Source: Dechloromonas hortensis (GTDB lineage Bacteria > Pseudomonadota > Gammaproteobacteria > Burkholderiales > Rhodocyclaceae). From it: 64,000 nucleotides of DNA. The DNA lies in assembly GCF_009469765.1 (NCBI RefSeq), contig NZ_SSSQ01000004.1:1-64000 (forward strand), written 5' to 3'. A program made the position numbers and the translations under genes. This document shows, one piece after another, positions 7,069-17,000 of this stretch. The first letter of the stretch is position 1; each line of letters begins with the position of its first letter. A model generated the notes under the pieces. That model had not been told where the DNA came from and did no database searches. It saw only the letters and a list, made by a program, of their open reading frames with translations.

Positions 7069-9801
7069 TTATGCCTCGACGGGTGGCTTTTCACCCCAAT
7101 AAACCTTTATCGCTGTAGGCTCGGCAGATCCAACGCGCATGGTTTTCCCGTCATGATCGGTAAATCCATAAAAAACCTCGCCATCTCCCGTCACGATTTT
7201 GTATGGCATCTCAGCGATAGGCTGCCCAGTTTCCGAATGCATCGCACGAATTTGTTCATCAAATAACTTCACCCTTGAGTCTGGCAGCCTATCCAATGGT
7301 GCAGCCCCCTTCCCCGGCCCCATAAACGCATGCCCGCTCCCCTTCACCGAGAATTTCCCGGGGCAGGCGAAGGTGATGTTGCCGCCTTCGAGCGTCACTG
7401 AGCTTTGCCCGGCCTGCAGCACGATCTTTTCCTTGGCCAGGATATGGATCTCGTCGTTGCTGCTGGTAATAGTGAGAGATTGGTCGGCCAGGATTTCCAT
7501 CTCGTCGGTGTTGGCCTGGATGCTGTGCACGCCGGCCTGGGCGATGCTCTTGATGCCGCCGCCATGGCTGAACCAGCTGGTGCCTTCGCCGACGGTGGTG
7601 GCGAAGGTGTGGGCGCTGGCGATGTGGAGGTCCTGGTGCACGGTGGCGTGCAGGTGTTCGCCGGCAAAGAGCAGCGTGCTGGCCGGGCTGGCAATGCCGA
7701 TGTCGGCCGGGGCTTCACCGAGGATGAAGGAGTCGGCGAAACGCTCGGTGGGTTGGTCCAGTTCGCGACTGCCTGGCTTGGCTTTGCGGGCCGGCTGGCC
7801 GGCGACACTGGCGGTGAATTTGCCCTGTTTTGCCGGGTCGACCGCAGCAATCAAGTCGCTTTGGGCCTGATTGGCCTTGAGCGGCAGGGCGGATTGTGTC
7901 GCAGCCGCATCGGACAGCGCCTTGGCGGTTTGTTCGGCAGCTTTGAGCTGGGCAACGGCTTCGGCGATGTCCAGCTGGCTGCTTTGTGCATTGGCCCGTG
8001 CGCTGGCGGAGATCAGCATGCCTTCGCCGGCCCGGACGACCAGCCAGCCGTCGGTGCGGAGTTCAAAGCCGCTGCCGCGCCAGGCGCCCCGGCTGGCACT
8101 GTCGGGCGACTGATGAATCAGGTGGCCGAGCGCCAGTTGCCCGGCGTTTTCGCTGGTGGCCAGGCGGGTGCGCAGTTGTTGCGGGGCGTCGTCGACAACC
8201 CACTGGTTATGCCCTTCTTCGAAATTATGGCTCATCCAGCCGGAGAGCACGCCGGGGTGGTTGGCACCGCCTTCGTGGCCGGCGCTGAACGGCGGCAGAT
8301 CGGCGCCGTTGTAGGCCTGGCCGACGATGACCGGGCGGTCGATGTCGCCATCGACAAAATCGACCAGGACCTCGGTGCCGATACGGGGCAGGAAGTGGCT
8401 GCCCCAGTTGGCGCCGGCTTGCCATTCGGCGACCCGAACCCAGGTGCCGGATTGGTCGTTGCCCGGAGCGTTACCAGTCTTGCCGGCCGAGCGCGGGCCG
8501 TTGTCGACCAGTCCGCCGGGATTGGCCGAGGCGCCGCGCTGCCAGGGAAACTGGATCTTGATCCGGTGATCGCGCTCCGTGGTCAGCACGCTGCCGGGCA
8601 GCCCGACGACGAGGGCACTCTGCGGCCGGGCAACGGGTTTGGCAATGATTTCGGGGACGACGGCGATCTCGGCCGGCTGTGCCGTCAGTTGGCTGCGGTA
8701 GCTGCCGGCCTCGACGTCGGTGCTGCCGAGTAATTCGGCGGCCTGGGCGCCGAGATTGTTGGCGCCGTGGTGATCAACGGCGAGGACCGTGAAGCGGGCC
8801 TGTTCGCCGGCATGCGCTTCGTGCTGGGTCAGCGTGAAGCGCGTCCCTTCGGCCAGTTGGCGCACGCTGCCAGCGCCGCTGAAACGGCGATAGCGCGCTT
8901 CCTGGGCGGCCAGCATGAGGTCGGTGCGCAATTGGGCTGCCGCACTGTCCTCGAAGCGGTAGGCCCGTGATGCATCGTGGATTTCGAGGCGGGGCAGTTC
9001 GCCGTTGTCAAAGCAGCTCTTGGCATCGGCACTGGTCGCGACCAGCGTCTTGTAGTCCCAGCCGGCAATGGAAACGGCGTTGGGGAGAACGCTGCGGCTT
9101 TCCTGCCAGAGATCGAGGGTATCGCTGCTTTCGGTGGCATGGCCGCGGTGAAAGCGGATTTCCGGTTGCAAATTGGCCGGTAGCTCCGTTTCACGATCGA
9201 AAATTATCAGCTGATGCCGGGCATGCGTAGCCTCGTCGCCGGCGGCGGCCTGCTGGTTGTGTTCGAAGCGGAAGGAGAGCCCTTCCTCGGCCAGCAGGCG
9301 GCGGACATAGGCCAGGTCAGTCTCCCGATACTGGATCGAAAGACTGTGGGTACGCAGTTTCTGGGTGACCTGACTGCGCCAGTTTGCCTCGGGGTAGTCG
9401 CTCAGGATCTGGCCCAGGATATCGAGGACGGTTTTGTCCTGGAACAGATAATTGTCCCGACGCTGGCCAAGAAAGGCCAGGAATGGCTCCATCACCAGCC
9501 GGTAGCGGGCCAAGCCGCCATCGGCGCCGAGTTGCACGGCCTCGGTGACATAGCCATGCCACGAGCGTTTGCTGCCGTCGGCCTGCAACAGGCGCAGGGT
9601 GATCTCTTCACCAAGGAGCTGTCTGAGATCGAAATGGGCGTTGCTTGAAACACAATCGATTTCGAAGCGGAAGGCTTCCGAAATTGCTTCCCGACCCGAA
9701 AATCGCTCGACGAGCAGTGCGGCATCGGGCAGCGCGGTCTTGATTTCCAGCAGGCGGGCATGCTGCGAAAACAGTGTATCGAGCAAGGAGATGGGCGACA
9801 T
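7069..9801 (-). CDS. vgrG: Type VI secretion spike protein VgrG with C-terminal transthyretin-like extension
   Basis: 910 aa. Order: gp27/gp44-like phage-tail base (about 15-400), gp5 OB-fold (about 430-510, WVRVAEWQAGANWGSHFLPR), then a DUF2345 beta-helix needle (about 680-840). After the needle come about 55 extra residues (GQPIAEMPYKI ... FTDHDGKTMRV) with the pattern of a transthyretin-like/CarboxypepD_reg domain, known on VgrGs as an effector-loading platform. The start is set at ATG 9801, which gives the usual VgrG N terminus; a TTG seven codons upstream is possible. Neither has a strong ribosome site. No other T6SS structural gene is in the window, so this is an orphan vgrG island. Confidence 0.95.
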   Translation of the reverse strand: MSPISLLDTLFSQHARLLEIKTALPDAALLVERFSGREAISEAFRFEIDCVSSNAHFDLRQLLGEEITLRLLQADGSKRSWHGYVTEAVQLGADGGLARYRLVMEPFLAFLGQRRDNYLFQDKTVLDILGQILSDYPEANWRSQVTQKLRTHSLSIQYRETDLAYVRRLLAEEGLSFRFEHNQQAAAGDEATHARHQLIIFDRETELPANLQPEIRFHRGHATESSDTLDLWQESRSVLPNAVSIAGWDYKTLVATSADAKSCFDNGELPRLEIHDASRAYRFEDSAAAQLRTDLMLAAQEARYRRFSGAGSVRQLAEGTRFTLTQHEAHAGEQARFTVLAVDHHGANNLGAQAAELLGSTDVEAGSYRSQLTAQPAEIAVVPEIIAKPVARPQSALVVGLPGSVLTTERDHRIKIQFPWQRGASANPGGLVDNGPRSAGKTGNAPGNDQSGTWVRVAEWQAGANWGSHFLPRIGTEVLVDFVDGDIDRPVIVGQAYNGADLPPFSAGHEGGANHPGVLSGWMSHNFEEGHNQWVVDDAPQQLRTRLATSENAGQLALGHLIHQSPDSASRGAWRGSGFELRTDGWLVVRAGEGMLISASARANAQSSQLDIAEAVAQLKAAEQTAKALSDAAATQSALPLKANQAQSDLIAAVDPAKQGKFTASVAGQPARKAKPGSRELDQPTERFADSFILGEAPADIGIASPASTLLFAGEHLHATVHQDLHIASAHTFATTVGEGTSWFSHGGGIKSIAQAGVHSIQANTDEMEILADQSLTITSSNDEIHILAKEKIVLQAGQSSVTLEGGNITFACPGKFSVKGSGHAFMGPGKGAAPLDRLPDSRVKLFDEQIRAMHSETGQPIAEMPYKIVTGDGEVFYGFTDHDGKTMRVGSAEPTAIKVYWGEKPPVEA
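7819..7852 (+). repeat. Dispersed repeat, copy 1 (inside vgrG)
   Basis: T-rich arm with TTTTGCC followed by the core GTCGACCGCAGCAAT (7837-7851). On the coding (minus) strand it encodes part of the vgrG needle, so this copy is either a coincidence or a coding-sequence insertion. Confidence 0.45.
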
Positions 9802-9955
9802 TGGGCTGACCGAATATGCCAAAAGAATGCGATTGCATCATGACGATGGCAAGACGGTCAAGGGATTTAGCAAAGCCGGAAGGTGCGCTTTTGCCGCGGC
9901 GAGCGCCGGAACGAAGACTAGAATGGGGCCAACTATTTAATGCAGGCGAAAACGA

Positions 9956-10315
9956 ATGAGCCATACGAAATCTTGCGAAGTCGCACTCGCCGTAAAAACC
10001 ACCACCGAATTGCTCAAGGGCCTCGACGATCTGCGCACGGCCTGGAAGCACGACCCAGCCAGCCTACCCAAGGGCTTGTCCTGCTCGGAATCGAAGGAAG
10101 GACAATTCATCCTGGTCGCCGCCGAGTCGGCTTTCGTTACCCTGCCCGGCGCCTGCGTCATCAAGGGCATCGGCGCCATCGAACTGGCCGGGGCGGGACC
10201 GATCTTCGAGGAAGGGGCCAACTCGAAAGCCCTGATCGTCAAGGCAACGCCGGAAGGCTGGCGGTTTTCGGTAAAGTTCGTGCCGCCGATCGTCCGCAAG
10301 CGGAATCTGAAGTAA
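9956..10315 (+). CDS. Hypothetical protein, 119 aa
   Basis: No family recognised. The protein has no signal peptide or membrane segment, a helical N-terminal half (about 10-35) and a beta-rich C-terminal half ending in a basic RKRNLK tail. Coding is supported by local GC-rich third positions and by an ATG in an otherwise open intergenic stretch between vgrG (divergent) and paaX (convergent). The ribosome site is weak. Function unknown; being next to vgrG is not by itself evidence of a T6SS role. Confidence 0.6.
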   Translation: MSHTKSCEVALAVKTTTELLKGLDDLRTAWKHDPASLPKGLSCSESKEGQFILVAAESAFVTLPGACVIKGIGAIELAGAGPIFEEGANSKALIVKATPEGWRFSVKFVPPIVRKRNLK

Positions 10316-10347
10316 GGCGCCCCGGATTCCGCAGGCCTCGGCCCGGC

Positions 10348-11295
10348 TTAGCTGCCCAGCGGGTCGTACTGCGAAAAACGCTCGGCAAAGGCGGCATCCT
10401 CGGCCGGCACCGTGCCGTCGGCCAGGCAGAGCAGCTTGTCGAGGTGACGATTGGACAACGGTTCAAGGCGCTTGTACAACTCCTTGCAGAGCAGGCGGGC
10501 CTGTTGGCCGGGCCAGTCGGCGGGCAGCAGGACTTCCGGCAGCTCCGGGTCGCGCAGCAGCAGGCGGCGATAATCGTGAATCAGCACGGTGCGCAGCAGG
10601 AAGGCATCCTGCTCGCTGACTTCGTCCAGATTGTCGCGCTGCAAATCGGTCAGGATCGGCTGGTACACCGCCACGAAAGCGGCATAGGCCTCGGCCAGGG
10701 CGCCCAGATCCCAGGCCCGGCGGACCAGATCGGAATCGCTGGCCGATTGCGCCGAGCGCGAATCGGCCGCGAACAGCGGCAATAGCGCCCCCAGCGAGTC
10801 GGCCAGGCCTTCGGCAATCAGCGCATCGAGTACGCTGGACAGTTCGGCGCTGGGGTGCACGAAGCAATCTGCCCCCAGGGCGCCAAAACCCTGCCAGAAC
10901 AGTGCGCGCTTGACCTGCTCGCGGGCCTTGGCTTCCAGTTCACCAACGACCAGGATCAGCCGCCAGCGCCGGTCCCAAAGCGGTGCGTGCGAGGCGTAAA
11001 TGTGGCGCGATGCCTCTTCGAAACGCCGGCGCCCGGACGAAGTCAGCACGTAATCGGCGCGCCGGCCGTGGGTCTCGGTGCGCAGCCATTCGTCCTTGGC
11101 CAGACGGAAGACCGAGGTGCGGATCAGCCGCTCATTGAGTTCCAGCGGTTCGAGCAGGCGGATCAGGCTGCCCAGCCAGATGCGGCCGCCGCGCGGCAGG
11201 ATTGCATCGCCGAACACGGAAATGATCAGGGAAGCAGCCTGCACGCGGCGTTGTTGCCTGAATTCGTCCAGACGATTTTGGATGGAGTTGCTCAC
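10348..11295 (-). CDS. paaX: PaaX-family transcriptional repressor
   Basis: 315 aa from the GTG at 11295. The N-terminal winged helix contains the block RGGRIWLGSLIRLLEPL and the RTSVFRLxKDxWL recognition region. A central PaaX-like ferredoxin-type domain (WDRRWRLILVV..., FWQGFGALG) and the C-terminal HDYRRLLLRDPELPEVLLP block follow; all are hallmarks of PaaX, the phenylacetyl-CoA-responsive repressor of paa operons. An upstream TTG would add about 39 residues absent from the family, so GTG is preferred, although no strong ribosome site is visible. Together with paaY and the crotonases it implies that paa genes lie outside the left edge. Confidence 0.9.
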   Translation of the reverse strand: MSNSIQNRLDEFRQQRRVQAASLIISVFGDAILPRGGRIWLGSLIRLLEPLELNERLIRTSVFRLAKDEWLRTETHGRRADYVLTSSGRRRFEEASRHIYASHAPLWDRRWRLILVVGELEAKAREQVKRALFWQGFGALGADCFVHPSAELSSVLDALIAEGLADSLGALLPLFAADSRSAQSASDSDLVRRAWDLGALAEAYAAFVAVYQPILTDLQRDNLDEVSEQDAFLLRTVLIHDYRRLLLRDPELPEVLLPADWPGQQARLLCKELYKRLEPLSNRHLDKLLCLADGTVPAEDAAFAERFSQYDPLGS

Positions 11296-11601
11296 GGGTT
11301 GGCGGCGCAGACCTGAAGGTTCAATAGCGATTATTCGAGGGCCGGCTCGACATTGAATGCCTGTTTTACCCCTTGCCGGCGTATCATTTTCAGCGAGGTG
11401 AAAGCATAGCAAAATACGCGATAATTTTGAAGATTATCCGTTAATCCGACACCATTCGATACAGTTTTTTATTGATATCAGTATTTTTGGTAGCATTTAA
11501 TCCACCTCAAATCGGTACTGCGCCGCATTGCCCCCAAGCGCCGGCCCGGCTAAAGTCGGGGCATCCCCGGCAACCCCGGGCTTTAACCTTCGGCAAATGA
11601 C
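11296..11601. other. Divergent intergenic region paaX / ytfL
   Basis: 306 nt without an ORF that looks coding. The left half (11400-11510) is AT-rich and should hold the paaX promoter. The right half (11530-11590) is GC-rich with overlapping inverted repeats built from CCCCGG/CCGGGG runs just before ytfL, capable of forming a leader hairpin. No known riboswitch consensus was recognised. Confidence 0.5.
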
Positions 11602-12891
11602 ATGGGCCTGCTTGAAAATACGCTGATCATCCTGCTGCTGATCCTGGCCAGCGCCTTCTGCTCAATCTCGGAAATCTCGCTGGCCGCCGCCCGCAAGCTC
11701 AAGCTCGAACAACTTCGCGATGAAGGCGAGGCGCGGGCCGCGGCGGTACTCGCCTTGCAAAACCAGCCCGGACATTTCTTCACGGCCATCCAGATCGGCC
11801 TCAACGCCGTCGCCATCCTGGCCGGCGTCCTCGGCGAAGAGGCCTACGCCCCTGCCTTCTCCGGCCTGTTCGGCCAACTGGTGGCGCCTGAAACAGCCGA
11901 CTTGCTCGGCTCGCTCAGTTCCTTCTTGCTGGTGACCGCCGCCTTCATCCTGATTGCCGACCTGATCCCGAAACGGATTGCCATCGCCGCCCCGGAAAGC
12001 ATTGCACTGCGCATCGCCGGCCCGATGCTGTTCAGCCTGAAAGTGCTGACCCCGCTGATCTGGGCCTTCAACGGCATCGCCAGCCGCGTCATTGCCCTGT
12101 TCGGCCTGCCGGCCACCCGCCCGGAGGATGTCACGCCGGAAGACATCGTCGCGATGGCCAATGCCGGCGCCGAAGCCGGCGTCGTCGCGCGCCAGGAGCG
12201 GCAGATGATCGAAAACGTCTTCGAACTGGAAATCCGCACCGCGCCGTCGACGATGACGGCACGCGAAAATATCGTCTGGCTCGAACGCCAGGACAGCGAG
12301 GAGACCATTCGCGCCCGGATCAGCGCCGAACCGCACGCCAAGTTCCCGGTCTGTAGCGGCGGCATCGACCACGTCATCGGCTATGTCGACTCGAAGGACA
12401 TCCTCAGTCGCCTGCTCAATGGCGAAGCCCTCTCGCTGCGCGGCGACGGCCTGCTGCGTAACATGCTGGTGCTGCCCGAAACGCTGACCCTGGCCGAGAT
12501 CATCGAGCAGTTCAAGGCCATGCGCGAGGACTTCGCGCTGATCACCAACGAGTACGGGCTGATCGTCGGCCTGATCACGCTGAACGACGTGACCAGCACG
12601 CTGATGGGCAATTCGATGCTGGCCCCGGCCGACGAACAGATCATCCAGCGCGATGCCAATTCCTGGCTGGTCGATGGCCTGACGCCGGTCGGCGATCTTG
12701 AACTGGCACTCAACATCGAGCCTTTCCCGGACGACGACCAGTTCGAAACCATTGCCGGTTTCCTGATGTACGTGCTGCGCAAGGTGCCGCGACCGACCGA
12801 CAGCGTCGTTCATGCCGGCTACAAGTTCGAGGTGATCGACATCGACAACCACAAGATCGACCAGTTGCTGGTCACCCGTCTGGACAGCTAA
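11602..12891 (+). CDS. ytfL: CNNM/CBS/CorC_HlyC family exporter, YtfL (PaeA)-type
   Basis: 429 aa inner-membrane protein. DUF21/CNNM domain with four hydrophobic segments (about 3-150; signature SEISLAAARKLKLEQL), a CBS pair (about 200-330), then a CorC_HlyC domain (about 345-427) ending in YKFEVIDIDNHKIDQLLVTR. Long blocks match E. coli YtfL, reported as the cadaverine/putrescine exporter PaeA that protects against polyamine stress. The protein is close to the family length. It stands alone, divergent from paaX. Older databases call such proteins hemolysins, which is misleading. Confidence 0.9.
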   Translation: MGLLENTLIILLLILASAFCSISEISLAAARKLKLEQLRDEGEARAAAVLALQNQPGHFFTAIQIGLNAVAILAGVLGEEAYAPAFSGLFGQLVAPETADLLGSLSSFLLVTAAFILIADLIPKRIAIAAPESIALRIAGPMLFSLKVLTPLIWAFNGIASRVIALFGLPATRPEDVTPEDIVAMANAGAEAGVVARQERQMIENVFELEIRTAPSTMTARENIVWLERQDSEETIRARISAEPHAKFPVCSGGIDHVIGYVDSKDILSRLLNGEALSLRGDGLLRNMLVLPETLTLAEIIEQFKAMREDFALITNEYGLIVGLITLNDVTSTLMGNSMLAPADEQIIQRDANSWLVDGLTPVGDLELALNIEPFPDDDQFETIAGFLMYVLRKVPRPTDSVVHAGYKFEVIDIDNHKIDQLLVTRLDS

Positions 12892-12991
12892 AGGGCCGGG
12901 ATAAAACGCTGCCAGGCATTGTCTACCGCCGTGATACGCCCAGAAATTCGCTCAGTTCGACTCGTTTCCTCATTCCGCAAAGGCCACAACC

Positions 12992-13582
12992 ATGACCCAC
13001 TGGATTTCGCTGCTGACGCTTTCGGCGCTGCTGGTGGCCGGCCCGGCTTGGGGTGAAGTCTATAAATGCCGGACCGCCGATGGCCGGGTCGAAATTGCCA
13101 ACACGCCCTGTGCGAGTACGGCCAGTACTCTGAAGACACTGCCCGATGAACAGATCCCGGAAGCCAATCGCCAGCAGGCCGAACGGGATGCCGAACGGAT
13201 GCGCGATTACGTTGAGAAACGCGAAGCGGCACAACGGGCCGAAGAGGCCGCCGAGCGTCAGCGCCAGGCCAGCCAGCGGCAAGCCGCCGGCAGCGCCAAC
13301 GTCGGCACCGGGCGCAGCGTCGATGAATGCCTGCGCGACCTCGACCGGCAGGCCCTCGAAGTGAACCAGCGGGCCTACATGGAAGCAGCCTGCCGCAGTA
13401 ATCCGCAGGCCCAGCCGGTCTATGTGCCGGTCCCGATGAGCGTTCCCGGCTATGGCTACGGCGGCATCGGTTATCCGCGCCCCTTGCCACATCCGCATCC
13501 GAGGCCGGACGTGAATCCCGGACCGCCCGCCGGCCCGCCGGTTTCCATCTATCCACCAAACAGCAAGAATAAATCCCGCTGA
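12992..13582 (+). CDS. DUF4124-domain periplasmic protein
   Basis: 196 aa. Signal peptide about 1-21. The short DUF4124 motif follows (EVYKCRTADGRVEIANTPC, residues 22-40), a small beta domain with a Cys pair. A charged Glu/Arg/Gln helical region (50-100), probably coiled coil, and a Pro/Gly/His-rich tail (130-196) make up the rest. DUF4124 proteins are common in beta- and gammaproteobacterial envelopes, with no agreed function. The two Cys in the DUF4124 part and two more (CLRDL, AACR) in the middle could form disulfides. It follows ytfL after 100 nt with its own likely promoter. Confidence 0.8.
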   Translation: MTHWISLLTLSALLVAGPAWGEVYKCRTADGRVEIANTPCASTASTLKTLPDEQIPEANRQQAERDAERMRDYVEKREAAQRAEEAAERQRQASQRQAAGSANVGTGRSVDECLRDLDRQALEVNQRAYMEAACRSNPQAQPVYVPVPMSVPGYGYGGIGYPRPLPHPHPRPDVNPGPPAGPPVSIYPPNSKNKSR

Positions 13583-13616
13583 GCGGGGCTCCGGCTTCCT
13601 CCTCGGTGTTACGGAC

Positions 13617-13931
13617 TCAGGCCGTCTTGTGTTCCGCGCCGTCCTTGCTCTGGCTGCCCAGCGTCAGCTCGGTGTTTTCGCTGAGCGCAAAGAAGAAGGC
13701 TTCGACCGCCTTCGGTTCGCCGCTCGCCGCGAACGTCGTCTGACCGCACTCGCACTGGCCAACCCAGATCGCATCGAGGCCGCGCAGGCCACGCGTGCTG
13801 ACCGGGTTGATCGTCGTCACATCGCCACCACAGCCGTTGCAGACTAGTTTCTCGGGGCGCGTCGCCTCGAGCTTGGCCTGTGCCTGGGCGATCCGTTCGG
13901 CCTGACTGCCGCGATTTTTTGCCTGTCCCAT
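13617..13931 (-). CDS. Small Cys4 zinc-ribbon-like protein
   Basis: 104 aa from the ATG at 13931, which has GGAAG a few nt upstream; the longer frame adds residues with no ribosome site. MGQAKNRGS start, basic helical N-terminal third, then C31-x2-C34 and C60-x-C62, a plausible zinc ribbon with the knuckles about 25 residues apart. No enzymatic motif. Conserved hypothetical; nucleic-acid or protein binding can only be guessed. Convergent with the DUF4124 gene and divergent from the alpha-2-macroglobulin gene. Confidence 0.7.
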   Translation of the reverse strand: MGQAKNRGSQAERIAQAQAKLEATRPEKLVCNGCGGDVTTINPVSTRGLRGLDAIWVGQCECGQTTFAASGEPKAVEAFFFALSENTELTLGSQSKDGAEHKTA

Positions 13932-14068
13932 CTTCCACTTCCCCGCTTTGTTCGATAAAGCGCGGAGGATAGCCGGGGCCACCGGCGCTGTCGATTGCCA
14001 TGGCATCTGTGGCAAACTCGCCGAATGCCCAAGGCATGTCCATCCACCGTTTGCCCGCCCCTGCGCCC

Positions 14069-17000
14069 ATGAAAAACCACCACCGCGCCACCCTCGCCAG
14101 CCTCTTGCTCGCCGCGCTACAGGCCCAGGCCGCCACGGTCCAGCAGTTCCAGCCCCAGGGCAAGGTCGCCGAGCAAAGCCGGGTGACGGCGCGCTTCAGC
14201 GCCGACATGGTCAAGCTGGGCGAGAGTACTGCCGCGGCGCCGTTCAGCATCGACTGCGCCGGCATCGCTGGCGAAGGCCGCTGGATCGATGCGCGCAGTT
14301 GGGCTTGGCAGATGGCGCGCCCGTTGCAGCCCGGCGAACGCTGCATTTTTGCCCTGAAAAGCGGGTTGACCGCAGGCAATGGCGAAACCCTGAGCGGCAA
14401 GAGCCGTTTCGAGTTCTTTGGCGCCGCGCCGCGCCCCTGGCGCCTGCTGCCGGCCCCCGGCTCGTCGATCGAGGAAGACCAGGCCTTCGTCATCAACGGC
14501 GGCGGCCCGCTCGATGCCAAATCGCTGGAGGGCAACCTGTGGTGCGAGGCCGACGGCGTCGGCCAGCGCATTCCGGCCCGCCCGGTCAGTTCGGAAATCC
14601 GCGCCGCCGTGCTCGACCTCGCCGGCGGCATGAGCCGCGATGCCCTGGTCGTCAGCTGCAGCCAGAACCTGCCGGCCGGCAGCAAGATGAAACTGGTCTG
14701 GGGCAAAGGTATCCAAGCCCGGAACGGCACGCCGAGCGAGAAGGAGGAAAGCTTCATCTACAAGGTGCGCGAGCCGTTCAAGGCCACTCTTAGCTGCGAA
14801 CGGGAAAAGGCCGGCGCGCCCTGCTCCCCCCTTTCGGCCATCACGCTGACTTTCAATGCCGGTTTCGACGCCCGGCTTTTGGGCAAATTCCGGCTGTTGA
14901 CCGGCGACGGCCCGCGCCGCCCGCTCGACCCGAACCAGAAGAGTGGCGAGCAGGAAGCGGTCTTCCGCTCGCTCAGCTTCGCCCCGCCCTTCCCGCAGAA
15001 CGCCGAGATGAAACTCGAGATCCCGCCCGGCCTCAAGGATGAAGCCGGCCGGCCGCTGAGCAATGCGGCCAGTTTTCCGCTGCCGACCCGAACCGGCAAG
15101 CTGCCGCCGTTGGCCAAATTTCCCGGCAGTTTCGGCATTGTCGAACTGAAGGAAGGCGGCCTGCTGCCGGTCACTCTGCGCAATGTCGAGAGCAGCCTGA
15201 AGACCGGCCGCCTCGCGCTGCCCGGCAGCCACCGCTTCAGCGAGCAGCGGCTGACCGAGGACGCCGACGTCATCGCCGCCATGCTGGCCCTCGAGAAATT
15301 CGAGCAGCAGACCGCCAAGGTCCGCCTGGAGATCGACGGCAAGCGCGAGGAGCGCTTCGACCCCTACTACGCCCGCGAACTCTCCTTCCTCGCCAAACGC
15401 CCCGGCGTCAGCCAGCAGGAACTGCCCAAGCCAGGCGGCAGCAGCGAGTTCGAGGTAATCGGCATTCCGCTCGGCAAGCCGGGCTACCACATCGTCGAAA
15501 TCGAGAGCCAGTTGCTCGGTACGGCGCTGCTCGCCACGCCGAAACCGATGTACGTACGCGCCGCGGCGCTGGTCACCAACCTGGCCGTGCATCTGAAAAC
15601 CGGCCGCGACAACGCGCTGGTCTGGGTCACCGCGCTCGATTCCGGCCAGCCGGTGGCCGAGGCCGAGGTGCGCATATCCGGCTGCGACGGCAACTCGCTG
15701 TGGCAGGGCAAGACCGACCGCCTCGGCCGCGCCATCGTCGACCAGGCGCTGCGCGCCCCGAACTGCCGCCACAGCGCCAGCTTCCTGTTCGCCAGCGCCC
15801 GCCTGAACGGCGACTACAGCTTCGTCCGCTCCGACTGGAACGAGGGCATCGAGCCCTGGCGCTTCGGCGTCGAAACCTGGGGCGAAAGCGGCGACTTCAA
15901 GATCCACAGCATTCTCGACCGCAGCCTGTTCCGCCAGGGCCAGACGGTGTCGATGAAGCACATCGCGCGCAGCCGCAACAGCCGGGGCTTTGCGCTGCCC
16001 GACCCGGCGACGCTGCCCGACAAGCTGGTCATCCGCCACCGCGAAAGCGGCACCGAATTCACCCAGCCGGTGAGCTGGGATACGCAGGCGGCTGCGGTCA
16101 ACAGCTGGAAAGTGCCGGAATCCGCTAAGCTCGGCACCTACGACATCGCTCTCGCCGGCGGCAAGCGCGGCGAAATTGCCAGCGGCGAAATCCGCGTCGC
16201 CGATTTCCGACTACCCGTCTTCACCGGCAGCGTGCAGGGCGTGCCGGGCCGCCAGGTGGCACCGGCCAAGGTGCCGCTGGCGTTCGGCCTCGCCTTCCTC
16301 AACGGCGGCGCCGCCAAGCATGCCGAAGTGCAGGTTTCGGCGACGCTGCGCCCGCGCTGGCCGGAGTACCGCAATTACGAGGGCTACAACTTCCAGATCA
16401 ATTTCGACGAAGAGGCCCGTGCCGCCTTCAAGGTCGACGACGGCCGTGAGGAGGAAACGCTGATTCTCGACAAGCAGGTCGTCAAGCTCGACCAGGTCGG
16501 CGCCGGCAAGATTGACGTCGTGCTGCCGGCCAAGCCGAAGGGGCCGAGCGAGGTCTATGCCGAAATGAGCTTCGCCGACCCGAACGGCGAAATCCAGACT
16601 CTCCGCGGCCGCGTCGAACTGTGGCCGGCCGGCCTGACGCTCGGCCTCAAGGTCGCCGACTGGGCTTCGACCGCCGGCCAGAACCGCCTCGAAGTCGTCG
16701 CCCTCGACACCGCCGGCCAGCCGCTGGCCGGCCAGGCGATCAGCGTCAAGGCCAAGCGCCGCATCGACTACAGCCACCGCCGGCGTATCGTCGGCGGCTA
16801 TTACGCCTACGAGAACAGCACCGAGTACAAGGAAATCGGCGAAGTCTGCGCCGGCCGCACCGACAGCCGCGGCCTGCTGCTTTGCGAACTGAAGGCCGGC
16901 GAGGCCGGCTCGATCTACCTGCTGGCCGAGGCGAAGGACAGCCAGGGCAATGTCGCGCGCGCCGGCACCAGCTACTGGGTGGCCGGCAGCGGCGACCTGT

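Noticed and set aside
11530..11600. GC-rich hairpins before ytfL as a manganese (yybP-ykoY) riboswitch
   Set aside because: The conserved GGGGAGUA and flanking elements are not present; only generic CCCCGG inverted repeats were seen.
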